A stretch of 64,000 nucleotides of DNA. It comes from Pseudomonadota bacterium (GTDB taxonomy: Bacteria; Pseudomonadota; Alphaproteobacteria; SP197). The notes beneath the pieces were generated by a model. It saw only the letters and a program-made list of their open reading frames with translations. It did not search any database and was not told where the DNA came from. Made by a program: the position numbers and the translations under genes. The stretch covers positions 105,303-169,302 of the forward strand of contig JBCCIS010000004.1 of NCBI GenBank assembly GCA_039028155.1. The letters run 5' to 3'. Below, in pieces: positions 16,734-26,072 of this stretch. Position 1 is the stretch's first letter. Each line of letters begins with the position of its first letter.

Positions 16734-16931
16734 ATGAAGGGTTACCAAATCATAGCGTCTGCGCGCGGTGTCGACATCCTGGATGCCGTGAGCCTTGAGA
16801 CCGAGACGTCATTCGCATGCCTATACGAGGCACTCGCTCATTTGGAGATCCTGGTCGAACAGAACGGTGCCATAGACGTCCAGATCGACAACCGCACTTG
16901 GCGTGCTGACGAGACATTGCAGGGTCAGTAG
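16734..16931 (+). CDS. Small protein of unknown function (65 aa)
   Basis: A good ribosome-binding site (GGGAGG, 7 nt from the ATG) precedes this short frame, which is divergent from dhaK across the TAAACTAAAC site. The product (MKGYQIIASARGVDILD, then a helical stretch and VQIDNRTWRADE) has no signal peptide or membrane segment and no family I recognise. It could be a small regulator or metabolic accessory of the dha regulon. The evidence is the ribosome-binding site and position only. Confidence 0.5.
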   Translation: MKGYQIIASARGVDILDAVSLETETSFACLYEALAHLEILVEQNGAIDVQIDNRTWRADETLQGQ

Positions 16932-17298
16932 CCTTCGCAAGAGTGAGCATGGCAACAAGCAGTCATACCAGTGCCATAGAACCTCGGAGCAAGTCTCGCA
17001 ATCTGCATTATGGAAAGTGGTGGTGTGGGCAGTCTGGAGCGAACCCCTCTCTGTTCGCAGTTTCTGTGTTAACAGGAAAAGTACAGGGAGTTTCGCTTTG
17101 ATTTGGCCTAATCTCGGTTTCTCGCCTCAAATTAATCACGTTATTTCAACGTGTTAGAGACTGGCTTGCCGCCGTGCGGAACAGGGAAGAACCAAGGTCT
17201 AAACAGGGAAATTCTAGCCGCTATCAGGGAGCTCGTGGAGATCCGGCGTCACTCCCCGGAGGCATTTTGCGGCCAACATCAGGGTTTGCAAACTCGCG
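16932..17298. repeat. Degenerate CAGGGA-rich repeat element, copy B
   Basis: No credible gene. From 17001, ATCTGCATTATGGAAAG begins a stretch that matches copy A (4761 onward) and the tRNA flank at 33841, then GCGAACCCCTCTCTG, GTGTTAACAGG and ACAGGGA as in copy A. Further CAGGGA motifs occur at about 17182, 17204 and 17226. Orientation is the same as copy A. Confidence 0.6.
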
Positions 17299-17922
17299 TC
17301 AATAGTGGAACGAGATGGGTGTGTTGGCCCAAAGGAAAACGGTGTTCTGCGATGTCGGGTTGTGGAACCGATGACTATGGTGGCTCGGAAACGAGTAACT
17401 GTCTCCTGCTTCGAGCGTGAACGTTTCGCCATCAATCGTCAGTTCAAGACGGCCCTCCATGACATAGCCCGCTTCCTCACCGTCATGGCTGTAGTCATCG
17501 TCGCCCGACGAGCAGCCGGGATGGAGTGTGCTGATGCCGATGGCGAGCCGGCCTTCCAGGTTCGCCGAAAGGAGATAGTCGCTCATGCCGAGATAGTTGG
17601 CTTGACCGAGACGCGAGTAAGAAAGCTGGCGCCTGTTCTTCGCACGTACGATGAACCTCCTTTCGCGTGGGTCGGCGCTCTCGCCAGGCGGATAGAACCA
17701 GCCGTTGTCGACGCCCAGAGCGTCGGCAATCTCCTGCAACACCTTGACGTTCGGTTTGGTGATATCGCGCTCGACCTGGCTTAGGTAGCCGATCGACTTG
17801 CCGGTCTTCTCCGCCAAATCGGTCAAGGTCAGGCCTTTCACCTTGCGCAAGGCGCGGATCTCCGCACCCAGAGTCAATACACCAGGTGATTCATCAGGCA
17901 ATGCGGCCGCTTTTGCTGCCAA
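17299..17922 (-). CDS. XRE-family regulator with cupin sensor domain
   Basis: The 207-aa protein combines an N-terminal helix-turn-helix (LGAEIRALRKVKGLTLTDLA, recognition helix around KSIGYLSQVERD) with a C-terminal cupin barrel (HPGCSSGDDDYSHDGEEAGYVM ... FPSHHSHRFHNP). This architecture is common in regulators of amine and betaine catabolism, the cupin binding a metabolite. The start is TTG at 17922, supported by AGGAG seven bases upstream. It lies downstream of the flavoprotein/Rieske genes on the same strand, across a short gap, and may control them. Confidence 0.92.
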   Translation of the reverse strand: MAAKAAALPDESPGVLTLGAEIRALRKVKGLTLTDLAEKTGKSIGYLSQVERDITKPNVKVLQEIADALGVDNGWFYPPGESADPRERRFIVRAKNRRQLSYSRLGQANYLGMSDYLLSANLEGRLAIGISTLHPGCSSGDDDYSHDGEEAGYVMEGRLELTIDGETFTLEAGDSYSFPSHHSHRFHNPTSQNTVFLWANTPISFHY

Positions 17923-17995
17923 TTTGTTACTCCTCGAGGCCAGCGATCAAACCCGCGCGCATCCTATGGCGGTGCCTACACGAAATCAAAGCTGG

Positions 17996-19966
17996 CTAGA
18001 GCGCCATCGCCGCCTCAAGCCCCTCCATCACGGCCTCTTCGGCAGTGCGCGGGGAGAGCGCATCGCCGATGACATGGATTTCGCCGTCCCACGTCTCGGC
18101 AAGGCTATCGGCCAGGGCGGCCTCGCGCCTATGACCCTGCGCCAGCACCAGTGTCTCGACGTCATCGACGATCATCGCCTCACCATTGGTCATGTGCTGG
18201 AAATAGACGCTGCCGGAGTCGGCGCCAAACAGGCGGGCAAAGGCCCGCGTTTCGACGCCTAGGCCGTCCAGGACGCCGATCCAGTGGTCGCGCAGATAGG
18301 CCTGCAGGTTCTGGCCGGGCATCACGCCCTGGCAGTAGAGGCGCACATGGCAGCCATTACGCGCCAGAATTTCGGCTACACCCATACCAACCCAATCGCA
18401 GCGCCAATCGGCGACGACGACACGCCCGCCGACATTGGCTTCGCCCTTGATCACCGACCAGGCATCGACCGCGTGCGCTTCGCCGAGCCCATCAAGTCCC
18501 GGACGATAGGGAACCGCGCCGGTCGCGATGATCACGGCATCCGGCGCTTCACGCTCGACCATCAGGGCATCGACCGCGATACCTTTCCCGACGCGCACGC
18601 CGCAGAGTTCCAATTCACGCGTCAGGTTGGTCACAATACCGCCGAACTCAGCGCGGTCGGGCAACAGTTGGGCGAGCAGTGCCTGGCCGCCAAGCTGGCT
18701 GGCTTTCTCATAAAGAGTGACGTCATGGCCGCGCTCGGCAGCGCTAGCGGCAGCCTTCATGCCTCCCGGTCCACCGCCGACCACCATGACCTTCCGTGAG
18801 ACATCCGCCTTCGGTTTGACGTGAGGCAGCGTGCGCTCGCGGCCGGTTTCAGGATGCTGGATACAGGAGACGATAGCGCCCATGTGGCGGTGGCCGATGC
18901 AGGCTTGGTTGCAACCGATGCAGGCGCGGATCTCGTCGGCCCGCCCAGCCTTGGCCTTGCTTGCGAAGAAGGGGTCGCAGATCAACGCACGCACCAACGA
19001 AACCATGTCGGCCTGGCCGGCGGCGATCACCTGCTCGGCGGTCTGTGGTTGATTGATGCGTCCACCCAACATGGTCGGCAGGCCGGTCTCGCTTTTCAGC
19101 AACGCGGCGCCATCGGTCAGATAAGCGTTAGGCACGAACATCGGCGGTACAATGTGAACGGCGCCGCCGACCGACGCGCCGGAGCCGCCAATGACGTTCA
19201 CGTAGTCGATCAAGCCGGCGTCGCCGAGCGCCTTGGTGATGGCAACGCTCTCATCAGGCGTCAGACCGCCTTGATCGAGTTCGTCGACCGAGATACGGAT
19301 GCCGACCACGGTCTCGTCGCCAACGCCATCGCGAATGGCGGTGAGCGATTCGGTGAGAAACCTCAATCTGTTCTCGAAGCTGCCACCATAGAGGTCGGTG
19401 CGATGGTTGGTCCGGGGATTGACGAATTGCGCCGGCAGATAGCCCATCGATACCATGTACTCGATACCGTCCAAACCGGCCTCGGCCATGCGGCGTGCCC
19501 CATCGCCATAGGCGCGGATGATGTCACGGATCATGATCTCCGACATTGGCGCCGGCATGACGTGATGGCGCTCGTCCGGGACTTCCGACGGCGCATAGGC
19601 GGCGAGCAAAGCGCCGTTCTTTCTGCTGGCGACGGCACGGCCAGGGTGAAACAGCTGGCCGAACATGCGCGCGCCGCGCTTGTGCGCGACGTCGGCAATC
19701 GCGCGCAACTCCGGGATGGCATCGTCGTCACTGACGGCCAGCAGACTGTGGCGGACCTCGTAGCTCTCATGAACTGTATGGGCTTCGGTGATGATCAACC
19801 CGACGCCGCCCTCTGCGCGAGCCTCATGATAGGCGACCAGGTCCGGCAACGTGCCCGGTGTACGTCCCTGGCTGGTGCCGTGGGGGCCGAATGCGACGCG
19901 ATTCTTGAGCTCAAGACCTCGGATCTCCAGCGGTTCGAAGAGATGGGGAAACGCGGTCATGCGCAT
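17996..19966 (-). CDS. TMADH/dienoyl-CoA-reductase-type FMN/FAD flavoprotein 1
   Basis: The 656-aa protein has an N-terminal old-yellow-enzyme barrel (FPHLFEPLEIRGLELKNRV ... TDLYGGSFENRLRF), a 4Fe-4S cluster site CIGCNQACIGH with a fourth Cys in VSCIQHP, and a C-terminal NAD(P)/FAD module (VMVVGGGPGGMKAA). This is the trimethylamine dehydrogenase/2,4-dienoyl-CoA reductase architecture, which also includes N-methylproline demethylases of betaine pathways. A paralogue lies two genes upstream at 20350-22314. GGAGA precedes the ATG at 19966. Role inferred: oxidative demethylation or reduction in the amine pathway of this cluster. Confidence 0.9.
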   Translation of the reverse strand: MRMTAFPHLFEPLEIRGLELKNRVAFGPHGTSQGRTPGTLPDLVAYHEARAEGGVGLIITEAHTVHESYEVRHSLLAVSDDDAIPELRAIADVAHKRGARMFGQLFHPGRAVASRKNGALLAAYAPSEVPDERHHVMPAPMSEIMIRDIIRAYGDGARRMAEAGLDGIEYMVSMGYLPAQFVNPRTNHRTDLYGGSFENRLRFLTESLTAIRDGVGDETVVGIRISVDELDQGGLTPDESVAITKALGDAGLIDYVNVIGGSGASVGGAVHIVPPMFVPNAYLTDGAALLKSETGLPTMLGGRINQPQTAEQVIAAGQADMVSLVRALICDPFFASKAKAGRADEIRACIGCNQACIGHRHMGAIVSCIQHPETGRERTLPHVKPKADVSRKVMVVGGGPGGMKAAASAAERGHDVTLYEKASQLGGQALLAQLLPDRAEFGGIVTNLTRELELCGVRVGKGIAVDALMVEREAPDAVIIATGAVPYRPGLDGLGEAHAVDAWSVIKGEANVGGRVVVADWRCDWVGMGVAEILARNGCHVRLYCQGVMPGQNLQAYLRDHWIGVLDGLGVETRAFARLFGADSGSVYFQHMTNGEAMIVDDVETLVLAQGHRREAALADSLAETWDGEIHVIGDALSPRTAEEAVMEGLEAAMAL

Positions 19967-20016
19967 TTGTCTCCTGGTGCCGCGATAGGTATTGCGTCGC
20001 CTGGGTGCTGGAAACG

Positions 20017-20322
20017 CTAGGCTCGTTTCGGCAGGTTGTGGACGGTGAGCTCAAACTCCTCGCGCCAATAGTCGCCATCGAGCAAATGTTCCATGTTCTG
20101 CATGACGTCGGGCCACCGCTTGCCGCTCGCTTCGAACTTCTCCTTGTCGCTCCATATGGTGATACCGATGGAGCCGCGGCCGGAGTCGTCAAACACATCG
20201 AGGATGTACATTAGACCGGACTCCTCGGGGTCGTTGTTGGCCAGGAAGTCCTCCGCCTCCTTCTCAATCGCCGCCTTCGTGTTGGGCTTCAATGTGAAGT
20301 GGTTGATACGCATGAAAGGCAT
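20017..20322 (-). CDS. Small ABM/dimeric alpha-beta barrel-like protein
   Basis: The 101-aa protein reads as a ferredoxin-like alpha-beta fold (MRINHFTLKP, then AAIEKEAEDFLANN, YILDVFDDS, GITIWSDKEKFEAS), resembling antibiotic-biosynthesis-type monooxygenase or stress-responsive barrel domains. GGAGG lies just before the ATG at 20322. It is placed between two paralogous flavoproteins, 28 nt after one and 50 nt before the other, so it belongs to the same operon. Function is unknown; a small binding or oxygenase partner of the flavoproteins is possible. Confidence 0.75.
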   Translation of the reverse strand: MPFMRINHFTLKPNTKAAIEKEAEDFLANNDPEESGLMYILDVFDDSGRGSIGITIWSDKEKFEASGKRWPDVMQNMEHLLDGDYWREEFELTVHNLPKRA

Positions 20323-20349
20323 AACCGCCTCCTTCCGATTCCAATCGCG

Positions 20350-22314
20350 CTAGACAGCGAATCCAGCCTTCAGCCCTTCCAGCACCGCTTCTTCCGCCGT
20401 GCGCGGCGCCAGCGCGTCACCGACCAGATGGAGCTCGACTCCGCCTCCATAGAGCGACTCCCACAGCCCGGCTTCGCGCTTGTGCGGCGTAGCGAGCACC
20501 AGGGTTTCGACGTCTTCGCAGATGATCGGCTCACCGCTCGTAACATGCTGCATGAAGACGCTTGTCTCGTCGGCGCCGTAGAGTCGGGCATAGGGGATGA
20601 CCTCGACGCCGAGCTTGTGCAGCTGGCCCATCCAGCCATCGCGCACCATCATCGGCAGGTGTTCGCCGGCCATTGGGCCATTGACGCAAAGCCGGACCGA
20701 ACAGCCGTCCCGTGCCAGCTTCTCGGCGACACCAAGGCCGATCCAGTTGGCGTGCCAGTCATAAACCACGACCCTGGACCCGACATTGGCCGTACCCTGT
20801 GCGACGCCCCAGGCGCCGATCACATGGGCGCTGTCCATGCCCTCCAGGTCGGGGCGATGCTCCGTCGCGCCGGTCGCGGTGATGACGACGTCGGGCGCTT
20901 CGGCCGCAATCGTCTCGGTGGTTGCGTGGACGCCGCAGCGGATCTCGACACCTTGGATCTCGCATTCGCGCTGCAGGTTGGTGACGATGCCGCCGAACTC
21001 CGCGCGGCCGGGCAGAAGCTGGGCGATCAGCGCCTGTCCACCCAGTTGGTTCGCCTTTTCGACAAGTGTCACGTCGTGGCCCCGTTCTGCGGCGACGGCG
21101 GCTGCTTTCATGCCCGCCGGCCCACCGCCAACCACCAAGACCTTGCGCCGATTGTCGACCTTGGGTTTGGCGGCAAAGTCCAATTCACGGCCGGTCTCGG
21201 GATACTGGATGCAGGACACAGGAAAACCCTTCAACCGATGGCCAATGCATGCCTGGTCACAGGCGATGCAGGCGCGGATGTCATCCAGGCGTCCTTCGCG
21301 CGCCTTATTCATGAACTCAGGGTCGGCGATATGCCCGCGCACGATGCCGATCATGTCGGCCTCGCCATCGGTCAGGATCCTCTCGGCGATCTGGGGCTGG
21401 TTGATGCGGCCGGCGATCATGACGGGTACGCGTTTGACCGCCGACTTGATGGCGCCGGACTTTTCCCCCGTGTACCCGGCATCATACTGCATGTGCGGAA
21501 TGAGGTGCTGCCAGCCCGTGTAAGTCGCCGTGGAGCCCAAGACGATGTTGAGATAATCGAGCACGCCATCGGCATCGAGAGCGGCGCAAGCCTCGCGCGA
21601 CTCCTCCATGGTGAGCCCCTCCTCGTCCATCTCGTCGGCGGATATTCGCAATCCCAGGAGCATATCGTCACCGATCTTGGCGCGGATGTCGGTGGCGACC
21701 TCGCGCACGAAGCGCATTCGGTTCTCGAACGACCCGCCGTATTCATCGTCGCGACGGTTGAGACGGGGATTGATGAATTGGGACGCCAGGTAACCCATGC
21801 TGGAGATGATCTCGACGCCGTCCAGCCCGGCGTCCGCCATGCGCGCGGCGCCGTCGCCATGCGCCGTCACGATTTCGCGCACGAGATCGGTCGTCAGCGG
21901 TGTCGGCACATGCTTGTACATCTCGTCAGGCACCTCGGATGGCGCGTAGGTGACCATCTTGGTGCCGTCGATCGAAGCTGCCGCGACCCGGCCGGGATGG
22001 AACACCTGGCCGATGATCCTGACGCCATAGTCCCGGCCCTTTTGGGCCAAACGGCGCAGCCCCGGCAGGCAGTCGTCGTTGGTCGCCCAGGCGCGGCCCA
22101 GCGGCATATAGGTCGGATGCACGCAGTGGACCTCGGTCATGATCATGCCGACGCCGCCTCTCATGCGCGCCTCGTGATAGGCGATCATGGCATCGCCGAT
22201 CTTACCGGCTTCCGATAGAGCGGTGTTGTGGCCAGGCACGAAGACCCGGTTCTTGATCTCCTTGCCGCGGATCTCGATCGGCGAGAAAAGGTGAGGAAAC
22301 TGCAGATGGTTCAC
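20350..22314 (-). CDS. TMADH/dienoyl-CoA-reductase-type FMN/FAD flavoprotein 2
   Basis: The 654-aa protein is a clear paralogue of the one at 17996-19966, with the OYE barrel (FPHLFSPIEIRGKEIKNRV ... DDEYGGSFENRMRF), 4Fe-4S ligands CIACDQACIGH and VSCIQYP, and the dinucleotide fold VLVVGGGPAGMKAAA. The start is a GTG at 22314 that overlaps the Rieske gene stop (GTGA); this gives nearly the same length as the paralogue, whereas the open frame extends 36 codons further. The coupling indicates that it acts with the Rieske oxygenases just upstream, plausibly in successive demethylation steps. Confidence 0.9.
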   Translation of the reverse strand: MNHLQFPHLFSPIEIRGKEIKNRVFVPGHNTALSEAGKIGDAMIAYHEARMRGGVGMIMTEVHCVHPTYMPLGRAWATNDDCLPGLRRLAQKGRDYGVRIIGQVFHPGRVAAASIDGTKMVTYAPSEVPDEMYKHVPTPLTTDLVREIVTAHGDGAARMADAGLDGVEIISSMGYLASQFINPRLNRRDDEYGGSFENRMRFVREVATDIRAKIGDDMLLGLRISADEMDEEGLTMEESREACAALDADGVLDYLNIVLGSTATYTGWQHLIPHMQYDAGYTGEKSGAIKSAVKRVPVMIAGRINQPQIAERILTDGEADMIGIVRGHIADPEFMNKAREGRLDDIRACIACDQACIGHRLKGFPVSCIQYPETGRELDFAAKPKVDNRRKVLVVGGGPAGMKAAAVAAERGHDVTLVEKANQLGGQALIAQLLPGRAEFGGIVTNLQRECEIQGVEIRCGVHATTETIAAEAPDVVITATGATEHRPDLEGMDSAHVIGAWGVAQGTANVGSRVVVYDWHANWIGLGVAEKLARDGCSVRLCVNGPMAGEHLPMMVRDGWMGQLHKLGVEVIPYARLYGADETSVFMQHVTSGEPIICEDVETLVLATPHKREAGLWESLYGGGVELHLVGDALAPRTAEEAVLEGLKAGFAV

Positions 22315-23456
22315 GACATCAAGTCCACTGTCAGCCTCGCGAAATGCTGCAGCGACGGATCCCAATAGCCAGACAAACGTCCGCCATCGAAAGCAGGCGA
22401 CATGCGTCCAGACTGCATCCACTCGATTGCGTTAATGTCCTCCTGATTCAGCTCATCCCACATGTCATAGACACTTTGACGAGCCTCTTCGTAAGCGGGC
22501 TCGCTGGCGCCTTGCCCGACGAAGAATATGTGCAGGTGTTCGACCGTGTGATTGTGAGCGACCGGGAACACCTGAAAGACCGTCAACTGATCCGGCCAGA
22601 TCTGGAAACAAACGCTGGGGAAGAGATGATAGCCGGCTTCGAAATGCGCTAGTTCCTTCGGCACGCCTGGATAGTGCGGCAGCCCGACCCCTCGGCCTGC
22701 CTCCGGCTCGTCAAAAAGGGCTTCGAATTGTAGCAGCGGTCCGTCGGGCTCGAATGGCCGGCGTTGCGTCATCGGCAAGAAGGCGTCGAGGCGCGGATGG
22801 ATGGTGCCAACATGATAGTTGTCGAAGTAGTTCTCGAAAACGATCTTCCAATTGGCACGGAACTCCCAGACCAGCGTCTTGCCGAGGCGTAGCGCGTTAA
22901 GGTCGTGATGGGGCAGCCGGCGCGCCAGGGGCGCGATGAAGTCTTCGAATTCCTGAGCTCGGCCATCAAGGTTGACGAAGAAGAAGCGGTACCAACGCGA
23001 GATCCGGATCGGTACAAGGCCTGGCCCGCCACCATTCCCCGGCCGATCGTGCCTATCGGCGCCGTGGAAGGGAGGGCGGTTCTTGAGCCTGCCATCCAAA
23101 CCGTAGGTCCACGCATGGTAGGGGCACGTCAGCACCGCCTTTCCGTGGCAAGGCTCGTCGACGACAAGCGCGCCGCGATGGCGGCAAACGTTGTGGAAAG
23201 CGCGAATCTCGCCGTCGCGGCCGTGAACCAGCATGATTGGCTTGCCGGCAATGGTAAGCGGAAGGACATCGCCAGGCTCCGGGATTTGATCGATGCAGCC
23301 GGCGAAGACCCAGGTCCGCGCGAACAGGCGCTCGTTCTCGATCTCAAGCCACTCGCGGCTGGTGTAACAGGGGTTCGGAAGACACGTGCCGCCGTCGCCG
23401 GCTGGCTTCGCTAGCCGTTCGCGGAACTGCGCGTCGAAGACGTCGTCGAGTTTCAT
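22311..23456 (-). CDS. Rieske non-heme iron oxygenase alpha subunit A
   Basis: The 381-aa protein has the Rieske cluster ligands CRHRG and CPYHAW (CxH-x17-CxxH) and the mononuclear iron site in ENYFDNYHVGTIHP. Its type is that of glycine-betaine/stachydrine/carnitine monooxygenases, which demethylate quaternary amines. It overlaps both neighbours by 4 nt. No Rieske reductase gene is near, so electrons must come from elsewhere in the genome. Confidence 0.92.
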   Translation of the reverse strand: MKLDDVFDAQFRERLAKPAGDGGTCLPNPCYTSREWLEIENERLFARTWVFAGCIDQIPEPGDVLPLTIAGKPIMLVHGRDGEIRAFHNVCRHRGALVVDEPCHGKAVLTCPYHAWTYGLDGRLKNRPPFHGADRHDRPGNGGGPGLVPIRISRWYRFFFVNLDGRAQEFEDFIAPLARRLPHHDLNALRLGKTLVWEFRANWKIVFENYFDNYHVGTIHPRLDAFLPMTQRRPFEPDGPLLQFEALFDEPEAGRGVGLPHYPGVPKELAHFEAGYHLFPSVCFQIWPDQLTVFQVFPVAHNHTVEHLHIFFVGQGASEPAYEEARQSVYDMWDELNQEDINAIEWMQSGRMSPAFDGGRLSGYWDPSLQHFARLTVDLMS

Positions 23457-24637
23457 GCTCCGCTCTCAATCATCAAAGAAGCGACCTGCCGCGCGAAATG
23501 CTGGGTGCCGGGATCCCAGAACGGCGACAGGCTGCCGCCGTCAAAGCCGGGCGAGGCGCGTCCGCGCTGCATGGACTCAAGCGGCACGATGTCTTCGCGG
23601 TTAAGCGCGTCCCAGGTGTCGAAAACGGCTTGGCGTGTCTGATCGTACTGGCCTGCCATGGCCTCTTGATTGAACAGGATATGGATCGTCTCGCGCGTCG
23701 TGCCGGGTCCTGTCGGTTCTGCGACCAGGAAGGCGATGTGGTCAGGCCACAGGTTGATGTCGCAGGTCGGGATCATGGTGAACATGCGGCCTTCACGATG
23801 CAGGACATCCGGCAAGCCTGGCAGGAAGGGCAGTCCGACGCCTCGGCCCTCATGGGGTTCGGCGATCACATGCCATGTCTTCAGGATGTGATCGGCGATC
23901 GGCACCATAGGGTTGCTGGTCTCCAGGGGCGCGAAGGTGCAGAGCTCGGGATGGATGGCGAACTTGTGGTAGACGTCGACGAAGTTCTCGTGGACGTGTT
24001 TCCAGTTCGCGGCGATCTCGTAGGCGAGCGAGCCGCCATAGGCGAGCCGTTGCGATGCCCAGCCGTCCAGATGCGCATCGATCGGCGCCATATGATCGGC
24101 TAGCGGCGCGGCCTGACCGTCGATGTTGACGAAGAGAACGCCGCGCCAGGTTTCACAGCGAACGTCAGCCAGATTGGCGCGCCCGTCGTTCTTCTTGGTC
24201 ACGTCGTGTTTTCCGCCACCGAAGAAGTGCGGCCGCGTCCTGATCGTCCCGTCCAGGCCGTAAGCCCATGCATGATAAGGACAGGTCAACGCCGCCAGAC
24301 CCTTGCACGGTTCGGTGACGATGACGGCGCCACGATGTCGGCATACGTTGTGAAATGCGCGGATCGCGCCATCGCGCTGGCGCACCAGAATAAGCGGGCA
24401 GCCGGCGACAGTCACCGGCAATGCGTCGCCGGGATCAGGGATCTGGTCGTCGAAGCCCGCCAGCATCCACATCCCAAACATCAGATGCCGGCGCTCCAGG
24501 TCGAGCCATTCCGAACTGGTGTAGGCCACGTTTGGTAGACCGCTACCGTCGGCGACATCCGCGTGAAGCCGGACAAGCGCGGCCTCGCCCAACAGCTCAC
24601 GAACGCGCTCGTTTCCGCTGGCCTTATCGGTCTTCAT
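23453..24637 (-). CDS. Rieske non-heme iron oxygenase alpha subunit B
   Basis: The 394-aa protein is homologous to its downstream neighbour, with CRHRG and CPYHAW for the 2Fe-2S cluster and the iron site in ENFVDVYHKFAIHP. Two alpha subunits encoded back to back suggest either hetero-oligomers or two sequential hydroxylations. It is the first gene of the minus-strand operon; its promoter region holds the palindrome ATGAAATTTCAT and faces the divergent Rieske gene at 24871. Confidence 0.92.
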   Translation of the reverse strand: MKTDKASGNERVRELLGEAALVRLHADVADGSGLPNVAYTSSEWLDLERRHLMFGMWMLAGFDDQIPDPGDALPVTVAGCPLILVRQRDGAIRAFHNVCRHRGAVIVTEPCKGLAALTCPYHAWAYGLDGTIRTRPHFFGGGKHDVTKKNDGRANLADVRCETWRGVLFVNIDGQAAPLADHMAPIDAHLDGWASQRLAYGGSLAYEIAANWKHVHENFVDVYHKFAIHPELCTFAPLETSNPMVPIADHILKTWHVIAEPHEGRGVGLPFLPGLPDVLHREGRMFTMIPTCDINLWPDHIAFLVAEPTGPGTTRETIHILFNQEAMAGQYDQTRQAVFDTWDALNREDIVPLESMQRGRASPGFDGGSLSPFWDPGTQHFARQVASLMIESGA

Positions 24638-24675
24638 GGGTTCTTCGTGTGCCTCCGCATCGTGAAAAGACTTCC

Positions 24676-24687
24676 ATGAAATTTCAT
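24676..24687. promoter_or_regulatory. Palindrome ATGAAATTTCAT, candidate operator
   Basis: A perfect 12-bp palindrome 39 bp upstream of the minus-strand Rieske operon start. Related TGAAA/TTTCA elements lie at 24800-24825, 27639-27648 and 29370-29395, all at divergent promoters around the IclR gene. Confidence 0.5.
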
Positions 24688-24799
24688 TTCAGACAATGAC
24701 GAAATCGATCGAATCTGGTTTATCACATCAGGACGCCACGCCCGGGGTCGGTCAAGAAACACCAGAGAACTGCACGAAGCGGCACTCCGGGCGCTGCCC

Positions 24800-24825
24800 G
24801 TGAAATTCATATTCACAATTTTCAC
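24800..24825. promoter_or_regulatory. GTGAA/TTCAC inverted repeat, candidate operator
   Basis: GTGAAATTCATATTCAC (24800-24816) is an inverted repeat with arms GTGAA and TTCAC, followed by a second TTCAC at 24821. It lies about 46 bp before the plus-strand Rieske gene and fits the TGAAA/TTTCA set of this cluster. Confidence 0.5.
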
Positions 24826-24870
24826 GCTACGCCCTAAGCTGTGCCACCTTACCTGAGCGGAGGCTAGGCT

Positions 24871-25983
24871 ATGGACGCGCCCGCAACCCTGGACATCGAC
24901 GTCGCGGAGATCGACGCCCGGATCGCCGACAACTGGAGCCTGCCGACGCGGTTCTACTGGGACCCCGCGATCTTCGACTTCGAGATGGAGACAATCTTCG
25001 CGAAGAACTGGCTCTATTTCGGTCCCGTCCACAAGCTCGCCGAACCGGGCGATGTCGTCACACGCCAGATGGGCAAGTACCCAATCGTTGTAACTCGTGA
25101 CCGCGATGGCGAACTGCGCGCCTTCCTCAATATCTGCCGTCACCGCGGCTACACGGTCGTCGAAGGTGACCGGTCGAAGTGCCTCAGGCTCGTCTGTCGC
25201 TACCACGGTTGGTCCTATAACTTGGACGGCACGCTGGCCAACGCGCCGGATGCTGATGGCGACGCTGGATTCTGCCAGGACAAGCTCGCGCTCAGGCCCG
25301 TCGCCGTCGAACAATTCGGGCCGGCGATCCTTGTCAATCCCGACCCCACCGCCCGTCCGTTTCGCGAATGCCATCCGGCGTTCGCCGACAACGTCGAGAG
25401 CGTTGGTTTCTGCTCCGAACCCGATCGTTACATCATGCGCAAGGAGATCACGTACGACATCGGCACGAATTGGAAGCTTTGGTACGACAACGGGACGGAG
25501 TGTTACCACTGCCCGAACATCCACGGTGAATCGTTCGGGGCCGCCTTTCGCTCCAGGCCGGAAGATACCGATGCCATCTACGGCGATGGCTTCATGACCA
25601 ATACCTGGGAACCCCAGCCCGAGGTCGCGAGCAACCAACTCACCAGTCAGACATTCCGGTCATATCAAGTGTTTCCCGGTATCGTGCTGATCGAACACGA
25701 CGACCTCCTGCACATGACCGGCATGGTCCCGGTCGCGCCCGGCGTGACGCAGCACGTCACCCACTATCTTGGCGACCGCGACAGCGATCCTGAGCGGATC
25801 GATGCCTGGATCGACCTGTGGGATCAGACCTACCGGGAAGACAACGAGATCACCGCCGTTCAGTACGACAACATCAAGTCCGCGGGTCAGCCTTACAACC
25901 GCTACGTCCACGCCCGCGAGGAAGCCGCCCAGCACTTCAATGCCATCACCTGGCAGCACTATAAGCAGGCGCTGGTTGATTGA
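24871..25983 (+). CDS. Rieske non-heme iron oxygenase alpha subunit C
   Basis: The 370-aa protein has the Rieske ligands CRHRGYTVV and CRYHGW and an iron site in DNGTECYHCPNIH. It is more distant from the other three Rieske proteins of the window: the second ligand block is CRYHGW rather than CPYHAW, and the C-terminal half differs. It is transcribed divergently from the two-Rieske operon and followed by a SnoaL-like gene, suggesting a different step or substrate in the same pathway. Confidence 0.92.
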   Translation: MDAPATLDIDVAEIDARIADNWSLPTRFYWDPAIFDFEMETIFAKNWLYFGPVHKLAEPGDVVTRQMGKYPIVVTRDRDGELRAFLNICRHRGYTVVEGDRSKCLRLVCRYHGWSYNLDGTLANAPDADGDAGFCQDKLALRPVAVEQFGPAILVNPDPTARPFRECHPAFADNVESVGFCSEPDRYIMRKEITYDIGTNWKLWYDNGTECYHCPNIHGESFGAAFRSRPEDTDAIYGDGFMTNTWEPQPEVASNQLTSQTFRSYQVFPGIVLIEHDDLLHMTGMVPVAPGVTQHVTHYLGDRDSDPERIDAWIDLWDQTYREDNEITAVQYDNIKSAGQPYNRYVHAREEAAQHFNAITWQHYKQALVD

Positions 25984-26072
25984 GCGCGATGGCGCCGTCA
26001 GGCTAACGCGCCAGGCAGTAACCAATACGCTAGAATGGCAATTCAGACTATGCGACCGAGAGGGAGGCGCTC

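Noticed and set aside
20299..22218. Plus-strand open frame of 639 codons opposite flavoprotein 2
   Set aside because: Shadow of a protein with clear OYE and 4Fe-4S motifs.
24634..25638. Minus-strand 334-codon frame opposite Rieske C
   Set aside because: Antisense to a Rieske oxygenase with intact cluster and iron motifs.
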